The position numbers and the translations under genes were made by a program. Source: Jiella soli (GTDB lineage Bacteria > Pseudomonadota > Alphaproteobacteria > Rhizobiales > Rhizobiaceae). From it: a DNA stretch of 64,000 bases. The notes beneath the pieces are model-generated. The model was not told the origin of the DNA. It did not search any database and saw only the letters and a program-made list of their open reading frames with translations. The stretch is from positions 53,606 through 117,605 of the forward strand of contig NZ_JAJAVB010000019.1 in assembly GCF_020615385.1 (NCBI RefSeq), given 5' to 3'. How positions within the stretch are numbered: position 1 is the stretch's first letter; each line of letters opens with the position of its first letter. Below, one piece after another: positions 1 to 6,938 of the stretch.

Positions 1-1
1 C

Positions 2-343
2 GGCGGCCCGGTCGAGGCAGGCGGAACGGTCGTTCCGACCATCGTCTTTCACGGCGACCGCGACACGACGGTCGCGCCGGTCAACGGCGACCGGGTGCTG
101 GAACAGGCGAAGGCCAATGCCGCCTCGACCCGCATCGTCACCGGTGGCGTCTCGGCGAAGGGCGTGCGCTACACCCGCACCGTCGAGCGCGAGGCCGATG
201 GCCACGAAAGGCTGGAATGCTGGACGATCCATGGTGCCGGCCATGCCTGGTCCGGCGGCAGCGCGGCCGGCTCCTACACCCTGCCGGACGGTCCCGACGC
301 CAGCCGCGAAATGATCCGCTTCTTCATGGACGTGGCCGTGTGA
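2..343 (+). CDS. PHB-depolymerase-family esterase, C-terminal part
   Basis: The reading frame is open from the left window edge to a TGA at 341-343, so only the last ~113 residues are present. They carry the end of an alpha/beta-hydrolase: VFHGDRDTTV, the strand and turn that carries the catalytic Asp, followed by HGAGHAWSGG with the catalytic His. This pairing is typical of the LpqC / poly(3-hydroxybutyrate) depolymerase esterase family. Members hydrolyse short polyesters or aryl esters and are usually exported. The nucleophile Ser and any signal peptide lie outside the window, so substrate cannot be judged. Confidence 0.8.
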   Translation, partial: GGPVEAGGTVVPTIVFHGDRDTTVAPVNGDRVLEQAKANAASTRIVTGGVSAKGVRYTRTVEREADGHERLECWTIHGAGHAWSGGSAAGSYTLPDGPDASREMIRFFMDVAV

Positions 344-455
344 TAGCCTTTCGGCCGGATCGGGAACCTTCCGGCCGGCCCCTCGTAGCTGTGATGCCGG
401 ATCAGTTCCGACGTCCATGTCGCCACCGTCGCGATTACCACCGAGGGCCCAGATC

Positions 456-704
456 ATGTCCGATTCCATGCGGGAATTCGCTTCGAGCTCGAATGGCGAC
501 CGGTGGTTCCTGTGCCGCGACGAAGCCACGTCGGAAGACTATGTCCTCCATCAGGGCAACCCGCCATCGGGCGGCGCGGCGACGCGCATCGCCATCGGCG
601 ATTTTCTCAAGGCAAGGCCCGCGGGCCCGGAGCATCAGGCGCTGAACCAGTTGATCGGGTCGCTGGCGGTCACCGTCATGGCCGACGACCGCGCGCCTTA
701 TTGA
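456..704 (+). CDS. conserved hypothetical protein, 82 aa
   Basis: A small soluble protein beginning MSDSMREFASSSNGDRW. It has no membrane segment or recognised catalytic motif. Similar short proteins with a GDRWFLCRDE-type start are, from memory, common in Hyphomicrobiales and have no known function. The ATG at 456 was chosen over the in-frame ATG at 417 because a CGAGGG element sits 9 bases before it and the extra residues look like non-coding GC-rich sequence. It lies alone between the esterase and the HlyIII gene on the same strand. Confidence 0.65.
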   Translation: MSDSMREFASSSNGDRWFLCRDEATSEDYVLHQGNPPSGGAATRIAIGDFLKARPAGPEHQALNQLIGSLAVTVMADDRAPY

Positions 705-822
705 TGAAGCCAGGGCCGACATCAGCCGGCTTGGCGCTGTCCGGCGCTTGCCGCGGAACCTGCGAACCCGCCTGCGGATTGCCAGACCGCGCAACGAGGC
801 GTGTCGCTGCGGGATGGTGCGG

Positions 823-1485
823 ATGACGGAAACGACAGGCCGGCATCAGCCGAACCCACGCGGCCGATCCCACAGCGGGGCCGAACTCTGGGCGGACGGC
901 ATCATCCACGTCCTTGGCAGCGCCTTGGCGCTGGCCGGCGCGATCGCGCTGGTCGCGGCGCTGGCCGGTGAGACCTCCACCGCCGGCCTCACGGCGGTCG
1001 TCGTCTATCTCGTTGCTCTCGTCGGCTCGCTCGGCATTTCCGGAGCCTACAACGTCTGGCCGGAAAAGGGACGCATCAAGCGGCTTCTGCGCCGCTTCGA
1101 TCATTCCGCGGTCTATCTGCTGATCGCCGGCACCTACACGCCGTTCCTGCTCAAATCGCAAAACCTCGAACTTCTGTTCGCGGTGTGGATCGGCACGGGT
1201 CTCGGCGTGCTCGTCAAGCTCCTCGCGCCCGGCCGCTTCGACGGCCTTTCCATTCTGCTTTATCTCGGCCTCGGCTGGAGCGGAGTCGTGGTATTCGGCA
1301 CCCTCGTCTCGACACTGTCGCCGGCGACCCTCGGCCTGCTGCTCGCCGGCGGCGCGATCTATTCGCTGGGCGTGGCGTTCTATCTCTGGGAGAGCCTGCC
1401 GTTCCAGACCGCCATCTGGCATGCGCATGTGCTGCTCGCCTCAGGCCTGCATTTCGCCGCAGTCTGGCTATCCTCGGCCGCCTGA
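823..1485 (+). CDS. HlyIII/PAQR-family integral membrane protein
   Basis: About 220 residues with seven hydrophobic stretches. Family signatures are ELWADGIIHVLGS near the N-terminus, FDHSAVYLLIAGTYTPF in the middle and WHAHVLLASGLHF at the end. Their His and Asp residues match the metal-binding positions of the hemolysin III / adiponectin-receptor-like superfamily. Bacterial members are inner-membrane proteins linked to membrane lipid or energy homeostasis; the haemolysin name is historical. The ATG at 823 has a GGGA element about 8 bases upstream. An ATG at 814 in the same frame is the alternative start. Confidence 0.85.
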   Translation: MTETTGRHQPNPRGRSHSGAELWADGIIHVLGSALALAGAIALVAALAGETSTAGLTAVVVYLVALVGSLGISGAYNVWPEKGRIKRLLRRFDHSAVYLLIAGTYTPFLLKSQNLELLFAVWIGTGLGVLVKLLAPGRFDGLSILLYLGLGWSGVVVFGTLVSTLSPATLGLLLAGGAIYSLGVAFYLWESLPFQTAIWHAHVLLASGLHFAAVWLSSAA

Positions 1486-1602
1486 GGCCGGGCCCAACAA
1501 ATTTCCATCGCTCGAAGCCGCGCCAGACGGTTTCGCACGAGACCCGGACGAGACGCGGCTGTCGCAAGCGGTTTCGTACAGCAGGACGTGAAAGGTCCCC
1601 CC

Positions 1603-2478
1603 TTGCCCCGCCTCACCATTCGGCATCGCACGGACTACCGCTACCGGGAACCGGTCGGACTCGGTCCCCATCGCCTGATGCTGCGTCCGCGCGAAAGCCG
1701 GGACCTGCGGCTCGAAGGGATCGAACTCGCCGTGTCGCCCACGGCGCAGATCTCCTGGGCGCAGGATGTTTTCGGCAACATGGTCGCGACGGCGAGCTTC
1801 GGCGCCATGTCGGACAGCCTGACGATCGACAGCCTCGTGACGCTGGACCTCAGCGCCGAGGCATGGCCGGTCTTTCCGGTCAGCGCATCGGCGACCTCCT
1901 ACCCGTTCCGCTATTCGGACGACGAGAGGGCCGATCTCGGGGCCCTCGCGCAGCCCCAATATTTCGATCCGGACGGACGGCTCGCCGGATGGGCGAACGG
2001 CTTCGTCGTCGGCAACCCCACCGACACGCTCTCGCTCCTGAAGGACCTCAGCGTAGGCGTTTCCGGACAGGTGTCCTATCAAAGCCGCGACGAGGAAGGC
2101 ACGCAGGGGCCGCTGACGACGCTCGATCGCGGCTGGGGATCGTGCCGGGATTTCGCCGTGCTGTTCGCCGAGGCGGCGCGGTCGCTCGGCATCGGCGCGC
2201 GGATCGTCTCCGGCTATCTCTTCAACCCCGACGGGGCGGCGATCGGGGCGGGCTCGACCCACGCCTGGGTCGAAATCTATCTGCCGGGCGCGGGCTGGAT
2301 CATGTTCGATCCGACGAATCGCAGCGTGGGAGGGTTCAATCTCATCCCCGTGGCCGTCGCTCGGGACATCCGGCAGATCATGCCGATTTCCGGCAGCTTC
2401 GTCGGAAATTCCGATGCCTTCGCAGGAATGACGGTCGAGGTCGGCGTGACGAACGAGACCGGTCGCCTCTTCGAATGA
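1603..2478 (+). CDS. transglutaminase-like cysteine protease-fold protein
   Basis: A 291-residue protein with an N-terminal bacterial transglutaminase domain (LTIRHRTDYRY...) and a transglutaminase core. The triad is visible as Cys181 (GWGSCRDFA), His220 (STHAWVE) and Asp236 (MFDPTNR). The family forms or cleaves amide bonds and frequently co-occurs with circularly permuted ATP-grasp and alpha-E proteins, which occur here at 28.6-30.9 kb. A TTG at 1603 is preferred because GAAAGG lies 8 bases upstream and the protein then starts at the conserved strand. A GTG at 1588 would add five residues but has poor ribosome-site spacing. Confidence 0.82.
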   Translation: MPRLTIRHRTDYRYREPVGLGPHRLMLRPRESRDLRLEGIELAVSPTAQISWAQDVFGNMVATASFGAMSDSLTIDSLVTLDLSAEAWPVFPVSASATSYPFRYSDDERADLGALAQPQYFDPDGRLAGWANGFVVGNPTDTLSLLKDLSVGVSGQVSYQSRDEEGTQGPLTTLDRGWGSCRDFAVLFAEAARSLGIGARIVSGYLFNPDGAAIGAGSTHAWVEIYLPGAGWIMFDPTNRSVGGFNLIPVAVARDIRQIMPISGSFVGNSDAFAGMTVEVGVTNETGRLFE

Positions 2479-2837
2479 AGGCTCGAACGCTCAGGACGTG
2501 ACGGCGCGGCCCGTCCGGCCAGTCGCGCGCCGGGGGGACGGACGCGCCACTCCAATACGCACTGCCAACACCGCAAGAATAGATTGCGATTTATATTCGC
2601 ACCGCGAAATCGTCCGGCGGCCGCCCCTTGAGATTTTTCGATCAGCTCTATTTAACCCGAAGCGAATTTTCACGAAGAATATCCGTGAGACCAATTTTCG
2701 GACAAATGATCCGATCGGCGAGGATCGCGCGGCATTGGCAGACCCTGGGCTGATGATCTTTTTTACCATCCTGCATCATGGCGCGGCCGGATACGACCAG
2801 TCGTCCAGAACGAGCGGAACCATCCGCGGAGGACCAA
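2479..2837. other. intergenic, low-GC, no gene seen
   Basis: This 359 bp gap contains a segment of about 40% GC (around 2641-2700), far below the ~66% of the surroundings. No convincing reading frame, hairpin terminator or recognised operator was found. The AT-rich part probably holds the promoter for the small-ORF cluster that starts at 2838. Confidence 0.5.
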
Positions 2838-3161
2838 ATGCCGTCAATCGATTTCGATGTGCCAGCCGACCTGTTCTGGGCGAAAACGCGCCGCCGGATC
2901 CTGGGGAAAGGCGCCATCGGACATAGACGCTTCGAGAGCCTGGCCGAAGCCATCCGATATACGAAGGAAGACGCCAGCTTCGATCGCTATGGCGCAAGCC
3001 TCGATACAGACGACGGCTCCTATTCGATGGACGAAGTCGACGCTCTGTACGAGAGCGAAGACTTCCGCAGCTATCGCGATCCCGGCACGGTCATCGAGAC
3101 GCCCGCCGCGCATATCGTGGATGCGCCGTCCGCCGCATCCACGAAGCGGGATCTGCCATGA
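2838..3161 (+). CDS. hypothetical protein, 107 aa, first of three overlapping small ORFs
   Basis: An acidic soluble protein starting MPSIDFDVPADLFWAKTRRR. The ATG at 2838 has a good ribosome site (CGGAGGA, 6 bases before), which rules out the longer in-frame start at 2778. Motifs such as FESLAEAIRYTKED and YSMDEVDALYESEDFR suggest a small helical domain, but no family is recognised. Its TGA overlaps the next start by four bases (ATGA at 3158-3161), pointing to translational coupling. It may be specific to a small group of alphaproteobacteria. Confidence 0.65.
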   Translation: MPSIDFDVPADLFWAKTRRRILGKGAIGHRRFESLAEAIRYTKEDASFDRYGASLDTDDGSYSMDEVDALYESEDFRSYRDPGTVIETPAAHIVDAPSAASTKRDLP

Positions 3162-3334
3162 CGGCTAACGCGATCCTGCGTCTCTTCTCATCGATCCGGG
3201 AGCTTCGGCGCCCCATTGCCGCGGCGCCGATCGCCTTCGCTTTGGCGACATCGCTTCTGGTGTTCGGCGGGCTCTTCCTGTTCGTTGGAATGGAGCATCC
3301 GCCTCGGGTCGCGGTCCACGAGGCCGGCCTATGA
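3158..3334 (+). CDS. small single-span membrane protein, 58 aa
   Basis: A 58-codon frame starting inside the stop of the preceding gene (ATGA) and ending in another ATGA overlap with the next. It starts MTANAILRLFSSIRELRR, then has one hydrophobic span (about residues 20-44) and a short tail. Basic residues before the span predict the N-terminus inside. The four-base overlaps on both sides and the clean membrane span are the evidence that it is real. Function unknown. Confidence 0.55.
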   Translation: MTANAILRLFSSIRELRRPIAAAPIAFALATSLLVFGGLFLFVGMEHPPRVAVHEAGL

Positions 3335-3561
3335 ACGTCGCCGCTGCGCCCGACGAGGATCTATTACAGCGGGTCGCCCGCGCCATCGCCGCCGCGGTGC
3401 TGAACTCGCAGAGCGATCTGGACGACGGCCCGAAGCGGCCGGTCATGGCTGATCGCAGACGAGCCGCCGAGGAGGCGGCGACGGCCGCATTGGCGGCCAT
3501 CGAGCCCGGCGATGACCTTGGCAATGGGCTGATCGCCGTCTTGCGCCCGACCGAGGCTTGA
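3331..3561 (+). CDS. hypothetical protein, 76 aa, third small ORF
   Basis: Starts in an ATGA overlap with the preceding membrane-protein ORF. The sequence is Ala-rich and helical (LLQRVARAIAAAVLN, then RRAAEEAATAALAAIEPGDD) and is compatible with a small coiled or helix-bundle protein. No family recognised. The shared overlaps suggest the three products act together, for example as two soluble partners and a small membrane anchor; that is inference from gene order only. Confidence 0.55.
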   Translation: MNVAAAPDEDLLQRVARAIAAAVLNSQSDLDDGPKRPVMADRRRAAEEAATAALAAIEPGDDLGNGLIAVLRPTEA

Positions 3562-3865
3562 TAGCGAAAGCCGGACCGATCCGAGCGCCGAACCTCGAAC
3601 TTGGTCGACATCCCCCCGATTGGACAGCCCGTCGTTCGGCCGGCCGTCGCAAGGACCTTTCAGATCCGCGTGAGCGGCAAGACGCAGAGGCTCTGCTGTT
3701 CGGGCCGGACGTCCTGCCGGACCGGCCGGCTTGCTGACATGGCCTGAACAATCCCCGCCTGGGCCGCATGCCGAAGGCATTGCGGTACATCCGCCTGATC
3801 AGCAGCAGCTGTTGAACGCCGATAGTAGTCGGAAACGCTGGGAGCCGGTGACCCATTCCGGGGAA
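3562..3865. other. intergenic, no gene seen
   Basis: About 300 bp between the small-ORF cluster and the tRNA gene. No supported reading frame. The only structure seen is a short perfect dyad, CCATTCC-GG-GGAATGG at 3853-3868, that runs into the encoded CCA end of the tRNA. Confidence 0.4.
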
Positions 3866-3940
3866 TGGTACGCCCAAGGGGAATCGAACCCCTGTTTGCG
3901 CCGTGAGAGGGCGCCGTCCTAACCGCTAGACGATGGGCGC
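3866..3940 (-). tRNA. tRNA-Glu (anticodon CTC), CCA encoded
   Basis: Read on the minus strand it folds as a complete cloverleaf: acceptor GCGCCCA pairing with TGGGCGT, D arm GTC...GAC, anticodon stem GCGCC/GGCGC with loop CTCTCAC, and a T arm with GGGGTTCGATTCCCC. The anticodon CTC reads GAG. The discriminator A is followed by an encoded CCA. The sequence closely follows bacterial tRNA-Glu. Confidence 0.96.
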
Positions 3941-4060
3941 GTGCCGATGTCCGGTCGTATAAAGCCTGTGATTTGTGGACGCAAGGGGGCCGGCGAAAAA
4001 TGCTCGGCCAAGGCCAGGGCGGCGTACGCCGCCCCCGCCGTCCCTATAGTCCCTGTCGCC

Positions 4061-4405
4061 TTATCGCGGTGTCTGCGGCGCGAGGGTGATCCGCTCGATC
4101 AGGCTGCCATCGGCCAGCGAGATCAGCCGCAGTTCCTCGCCGGCGCTGGTCCGCAGGCGCAGGAGCGCCCGGTCGCCGTCGAGCGCCATGTCCTCGATCG
4201 ACGCTCCGGCCGGCAGATCGAGCGCGATCATCGCGCCCGGCTTCACGTCCGTCGACGTCGACAGCTTGTAGACAACCGCCGCCAGCACGGCCATAACGCC
4301 GATGAACATGATGCCGATGGAGGTGGCCAGAAGCCGCACCATCTTTCGGCGCAGCCGCTCCTGAACGGGATCCAGCGGCTTTTCGTCCTCGTCTCTGCTC
4401 GTCAT
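4061..4405 (-). CDS. DUF6476-like small membrane protein
   Basis: A 114-residue protein starting MTSRDEDEKPLDPVQERLRR, with a charged N-terminal tail, one transmembrane segment at about residues 24-47 (ATSIGIMFIGVMAVLAAVVY) and a C-terminal domain of about 65 residues likely in the periplasm (LRLISLADGSLIERITL). This layout fits the alphaproteobacterial DUF6476 family, often found divergent from an RluD-type pseudouridine synthase, as here (53 bp between the starts). Longer in-frame starts to the right would overlap the divergent gene and are rejected. Function unknown. Confidence 0.75.
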   Translation of the reverse strand: MTSRDEDEKPLDPVQERLRRKMVRLLATSIGIMFIGVMAVLAAVVYKLSTSTDVKPGAMIALDLPAGASIEDMALDGDRALLRLRTSAGEELRLISLADGSLIERITLAPQTPR

Positions 4406-4457
4406 TCCGGCTCCGGCCCTGGGGTGAGTGCCCGCCGGTCCTACAGGCGTTAAAGCA

Positions 4458-5492
4458 ATGGATACAAGACGATTCGTGGTCGCACCGGAGAATGCGGGCG
4501 ACAGGCTCGATGCGTTTCTCGCCTCGGCCTGCGACGGCATCCTGTCTCGCAGCCGCCTGAAAGCCCTGATCGAGGAGGGTTCGGTGCGCATCGCCGGGCA
4601 GACGATGCTCAGCCCCAAGCGCAAGGTCGCCGAAGGCGAGGAGGTCGCGCTCTCCCTCCCCGCCCCAGAGGATCCGACCCCCAGGCCGCAAGCGATCCCG
4701 CTCGCGATCGTCTTCGAGGATTGCGACCTGATCGTCGTCGACAAGCCCGCCGGTCTCGTCGTCCATCCGGGACCCGGCAACTGGACCGGCACGCTGGTCA
4801 ACGCCCTTCTTCACCATTGCGGCGACACGCTGTCCGGCATCGGCGGGGTGAAGCGTCCCGGCATCGTCCACAGGCTCGACAAGGACACGAGCGGCCTCCT
4901 CGTCGTCGCCAAGAGCGACGCCGCCCATCGCGGCCTCAGCGAACAGTTCGCAGCCCATGGGCGGGACGGACGTCTGACGCGGTCCTATCTCGCCGCCGTC
5001 TGGGGCCGTCCGCCGCGACCGGCCGGCACGGTGAACGCGCCGCTCGGCCGCGCCGCGAACGACCGGGTCAAGCGCAGCGTGGTGCCGAGCGGACGGGCGG
5101 ATGCGCGCGAAGCGATCACCCATTATGCCGTACTCGCCAGCGCGCCGGACGATCTGGCGAGCCTCGTCGAATGCCGGCTCGAGACCGGCCGCACCCACCA
5201 GATCCGCGTCCACATGACCCATATCGGCCATCCGCTGGTCGGCGACGATGTCTATGGGGCCGGCTTCCGCACCAAGGCGGAGCGGCTAGAGCCGCCCGCG
5301 CGCGCCGTCGTCTCCGGCTTCGGCCGCCAGGCGCTCCATGCCCGCTCGCTTGGCTTCGTCCATCCGGTGAGTGGCGAGGCGGTGTCGTTTTTTTCGCCGC
5401 TTCCCCCCGAAATGACGGAACTTTGTACTGCTCTGGAGATTTCCGCTGAGCGAACCGCAAATGCGGATTGGTTTACCGGGCTTTCAGCCTAA
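4458..5492 (+). CDS. rluD: RluA/RluD-family rRNA pseudouridine synthase
   Basis: A 344-residue enzyme with an N-terminal S4 RNA-binding domain (about 17-63: DRLDAFLAS...SRLKALIEEGSVRIAG) and a pseudouridine synthase core. The catalytic Asp141 sits in HRLDKDTSGL, and RTHQIRVHM follows in the core. Architecture and length match RluD, which converts uridines in helix 69 of 23S rRNA; other RluA paralogues cannot be excluded. The ATG at 4458 is chosen because the protein then starts just before the S4 domain. It is divergent from the DUF6476 gene and sits just before rpoH. Confidence 0.88.
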   Translation: MDTRRFVVAPENAGDRLDAFLASACDGILSRSRLKALIEEGSVRIAGQTMLSPKRKVAEGEEVALSLPAPEDPTPRPQAIPLAIVFEDCDLIVVDKPAGLVVHPGPGNWTGTLVNALLHHCGDTLSGIGGVKRPGIVHRLDKDTSGLLVVAKSDAAHRGLSEQFAAHGRDGRLTRSYLAAVWGRPPRPAGTVNAPLGRAANDRVKRSVVPSGRADAREAITHYAVLASAPDDLASLVECRLETGRTHQIRVHMTHIGHPLVGDDVYGAGFRTKAERLEPPARAVVSGFGRQALHARSLGFVHPVSGEAVSFFSPLPPEMTELCTALEISAERTANADWFTGLSA

Positions 5493-5516
5493 GCGACGAA
5501 CACGCCGTCCGCGAAA

Positions 5517-5538
5517 GCGTTGAACGGCTTGTCAACGC
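5517..5538. promoter_or_regulatory. inverted repeat upstream of rpoH
   Basis: GCGTTGA-N8-TCAACGC is a perfect 7-bp dyad about 120 bp before the rpoH start. It could be an operator or an RNA hairpin after rluD. No -10/-35 pair with acceptable spacing could be assigned to it. Confidence 0.3.
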
Positions 5539-5655
5539 GTGCAATTTGCGGATCGAGTACCCATATAGCGATAGGACGGGTCGGCATCTTGCGGCCCGTT
5601 GAACGGCCGGCTTCCATGCTGAAGCGGCCGGGCATCACGATGGAGGGCGCGATAC

Positions 5656-6567
5656 ATGGCCCAGGTCAATCTCCCGAGCATCGCTTCGGGCGAAGGCGGT
5701 CTCAGCCGCTATCTGGAAGAAATCCGGCGGTTCCCGATGTTGGAGCCGCAGCAGGAATACATGCTGGCCAAGCGTTACGCGGAGCATGACGACCGCGACG
5801 CGGCGCAGAAGCTCGTCACCAGCCACCTTCGGCTCGTCGCCAAGATCGCGATGGGCTATCGCGGCTATGGCCTGCCGATCGGCGAAGTGGTTTCCGAAGG
5901 CAATGTCGGCCTGATGCAGGCCGTGAAGCGCTTCGATCCGGAGCGCGGCTTTCGCCTGGCTACCTACGCGATGTGGTGGATCAAGGCCTCGATCCAGGAA
6001 TATATCCTGCGGTCCTGGAGCCTTGTGAAGATGGGCACTACCGCCAATCAGAAGCGGCTGTTCTTCAACCTCAGGAAGATGAAGAGCCGCATCCAGGCGC
6101 TGGACGAGGGTGACCTCAAGCCGGATCAGGTGAACCAGATCGCCACGCAGCTCGGCGTCTCCGAGGAAGAAGTCGTGTCGATGAACCGGCGCCTGTCGGG
6201 CGACGCCTCGCTCAACGCGCCGATCCGCGCGACCGAGGGCGAGTCCGGCGAATGGCAGGACTGGCTGGTGGACGATTCCGAATCGCAGGAGGACGTGCTC
6301 GCCCGCGAGGACGAGCTCGACCAGCGCCGCGGCATGCTAAAGAGCGCGATGGGCGTTCTGAACGACCGCGAGCGCCGGATCTTTGAGGCGCGGCGCCTTT
6401 CGGAAGAGCCGCTGACGCTCGAGGCCCTCTCGGGCGAGTTCGACATCAGCCGTGAGCGCGTGCGCCAGATCGAGGTGCGGGCGTTCGAGAAGGTCCAGAA
6501 GGCCGTGCGCGACAACGCCGAGGCGGCCAACCGGGCACTGCGCCCGGTCCAGGAGGCCCACGCGTAG
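5656..6567 (+). CDS. rpoH: heat-shock sigma factor sigma-32
   Basis: A 303-residue sigma factor. Region 2 is seen as EGNVGLMQAVKRFDPERGFR and ATYAMWWIKASIQEYI. The RpoH-specific box follows as NQKRLFFNLR (131-140), and region 4.2 is a helix-turn-helix at about 254-281 (LEALSGEFDISRERVRQIE). The RpoH box separates it from RpoD and RpoS. It directs RNA polymerase to heat-shock and envelope-stress promoters; alphaproteobacteria often carry more than one rpoH. The gene is monocistronic, followed by a strong hairpin terminator. Confidence 0.95.
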   Translation: MAQVNLPSIASGEGGLSRYLEEIRRFPMLEPQQEYMLAKRYAEHDDRDAAQKLVTSHLRLVAKIAMGYRGYGLPIGEVVSEGNVGLMQAVKRFDPERGFRLATYAMWWIKASIQEYILRSWSLVKMGTTANQKRLFFNLRKMKSRIQALDEGDLKPDQVNQIATQLGVSEEEVVSMNRRLSGDASLNAPIRATEGESGEWQDWLVDDSESQEDVLAREDELDQRRGMLKSAMGVLNDRERRIFEARRLSEEPLTLEALSGEFDISRERVRQIEVRAFEKVQKAVRDNAEAANRALRPVQEAHA

Positions 6568-6634
6568 GGTCTTCGCCTGCGCGGCGCAGTCGCCGCGTCC
6601 GGACAGTTTGTCCGGAGAACGTCAGATGACGAAG

Positions 6635-6665
6635 CGCCCGTCCGGCATCGCCGGGCGGGCGTTTT
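6635..6665 (+). terminator. rho-independent terminator of rpoH
   Basis: A 12-bp stem (CGCCCGTCCGGC / GCCGGGCGGGCG, one G-T pair) with an ATC loop is followed by TTTT. A smaller perfect dyad, TCCGGACA-GTT-TGTCCGGA, lies just before it at 6598-6616. The rest of the gap to 6938 shows no gene. Confidence 0.85.
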
Positions 6666-6938
6666 GCGTTCCGGATCAGGAGGGAAGCCTCGCGCTCCGC
6701 CCTGCCCCCTTGCACGACGCGGGACTCCATGCGGAGGCACTATGCTGCGTGAGGGCGCCGCCGCATGCGGCTGGAAAGCGACCGCGGACGGACTGCCCGT
6801 ATGACGAAATCCGAGGGGCGAGGCGAGCCGGACAGCTGTCACTCCAAGCGGGCCGGAAACATATTCCGGCCATGAGGCCACCAGAGGTGGTCTCCCGTGA
6901 ACAGCCGACGCCGCCGGCCAGAGGCCGGCGGCCGTCCC

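Noticed and set aside
2479..3865. Possible integrated element with the tRNA-Glu 3' end as attachment site
   Set aside because: No second copy of the tRNA 3' segment and no integrase gene were found in the window.
5521..5570. Sigma-32-type promoter before rpoH (CTTGTC ... CCCATATAG)
   Set aside because: Spacing of about 25 bp is too long for a functional -35/-10 pair.
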